Assembly: GCA_905331475.1 (NCBI GenBank)
Contig: CAJNYU010000505.1
Span: forward strand, 186,001-250,000
Length of the DNA stretch: 64,000 nucleotides
Origin: Rotaria socialis
Taxonomy: Eukaryota > Rotifera > Eurotatoria > Philodinida > Philodinidae
Reading direction: 5' to 3'
Both the position numbers and the translations under genes were made by a program. Below are positions 63,025 through 64,000 of this stretch, piece after piece. A model generated the notes under the pieces. It saw nothing but the letters and a program-made list of their open reading frames with translations, made no database searches and had not been told where the DNA came from. Each line of letters starts with the position of its first letter. Within the stretch, counting starts at the first letter, position 1.

Positions 63025-64000
63025 CTAAATAAAAATTAGTTTTATGAAGAAAAGCTGAACTTAAATGTTGAATTGAATGTAAAACTGAATATTTATAAAA
63101 ATGACTAGATGTAAAAAAATTAAATAATAAAAATATCTACTTATATTAATATTATAAATGAGATGTGCATTTCGTGATCACTGATATGTTTTACTAGTAA
63201 AATTTGTTAATCTTATTGAATGAAAACAATCATCAATGAGTTATTAATTATCATGAGGGAAGAATAATTATATAAAATAATGAAAGTTCAATTGAAACTA
63301 TAAATTGATCAATATTGATTTCAATATTGCGATCAAATAAACCATTAAAACAATTTTTATGATTCGAATCGAATTGTCAGAATAGATTCTTTCAAATGAG
63401 TGAATTTGTTTTAAGTGTTTCACAGATTCGAAGTACGTAGAATTGAATTTGCCAACGTTTACCTGTGACTACTAGAATAATTTCGATAGTTTTACAGTTA
63501 TATATATAATCTATTGTCGTAAGTATAAACTTAATTTCTTTATCTCTGTTATCAATTAACAAATTTTCTTTATAATTACAATGTATTCTATTGATAGAGT
63601 ATGTCTCTAGAAGTAATTTCTTTGACTATCGAAACTGATAATATCGGTTTATATTGATCACAAAACTCCAATTTATATTATACTACTGAAAAACAAAGAA
63701 TATTTTGTTTAACAACAACCTATTTCTGTCTAGTATACCTATATAGCAAAATTAAATGTAGCATTTATTATTTTTCATGACGAAGAAAAGCTTCAAAAAT
63801 GATTACTTATTTTTTTTGCTCATCATAATTTGAATGCTGTAACAAAGATCTTACATATTAAATATAATAGGACTGTCTAGAATATATCAATGAAATAAAT
63901 ATTCAACAAACATGTATGATCCGACAAGCATTATAAATACAATATTTTCTACAATACAAAGTAGTCATTTGAATGAATTGCTTTGACAAAGAATTTTTCT
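63025..64000. other. probable intron of the ferlin gene
   Basis: The first recognised ferlin exon begins at an acceptor at 63024, and more exons are required upstream for a full-length ferlin. The remaining 976 bp to the window edge show no conserved coding sequence, so most of it is probably a long intron. Confidence 0.5.

Overview
This is a 64 kb piece of an AT-rich, gene-dense animal nuclear genome. Almost every gene is cut by very short introns (about 48-70 bp, GT-AG) with a few introns of 0.4-1.6 kb. The gene content is metazoan: LIM-homeobox factor, nuclear receptor, G-protein-coupled receptor kinase, nicotinic-type receptor subunit, ferlin, Ig-superfamily adhesion protein. Base composition, tiny introns and compact spacing fit a small invertebrate; I favour a rotifer, possibly bdelloid, but that is inference and nothing in the window proves it. 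I recognised no retrovirus, LTR element, Polinton or toxin gene.

Layout. 2.0-3.0 kb (+): Rab32/38-type GTPase. 6.0-6.9 kb (-): LIM-homeobox gene of the Lhx2/9 (apterous) class. 8.5-11.7 kb (-): nuclear receptor with HR96/DAF-12-like features. 14.9-15.6 kb (-): PIG-L de-N-acetylase, closely preceded at 15.7-16.1 kb (-) by a small NDUFV3-like complex I subunit. 17.1-23.5 kb (+): GRK2/3-type receptor kinase with what looks like a duplicated last exon. 24.6-29.3 kb (+): Ig-domain membrane protein of nephrin/Kirre type. 32.5-37.2 kb (+): three tandem genes for a small Cys-rich, single-pass, PPxY-tailed membrane protein, two nearly identical and a third that is half identical and half diverged. 43.2-44.5 kb (-): CEP57. 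46.86-53.28 kb: one hAT DNA transposon with a perfect 8-bp target duplication, decayed and filled with smaller nested elements. 55.7-60.3 kb (+): nicotinic acetylcholine receptor alpha-type subunit. 60.8-63.0 kb (-): C-terminal part of an otoferlin-like ferlin that runs off the right edge.

The genes are unrelated single transcription units; there is no sign of a joint pathway beyond neighbourhood. The non-coding stretches carry hAT-type MITEs (4.1 kb, 41.7 kb), foldback elements, a probable MITE in a nuclear receptor intron, an inverted duplication around 40.5 kb, and microsatellites. There are assembly gaps at 36490-36603 and 47353-47494 and single Ns at 40524 and 48881. The points most worth a second look are the duplicated GRK terminal exon, the conversion-like pattern in the PPxY gene trio, and a set of short elements with CCCAGGT ends that all lie inside the hAT copy. 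Exon joins were worked out by eye from splice motifs, reading frame and family conservation, so individual boundaries may shift by a few bases.
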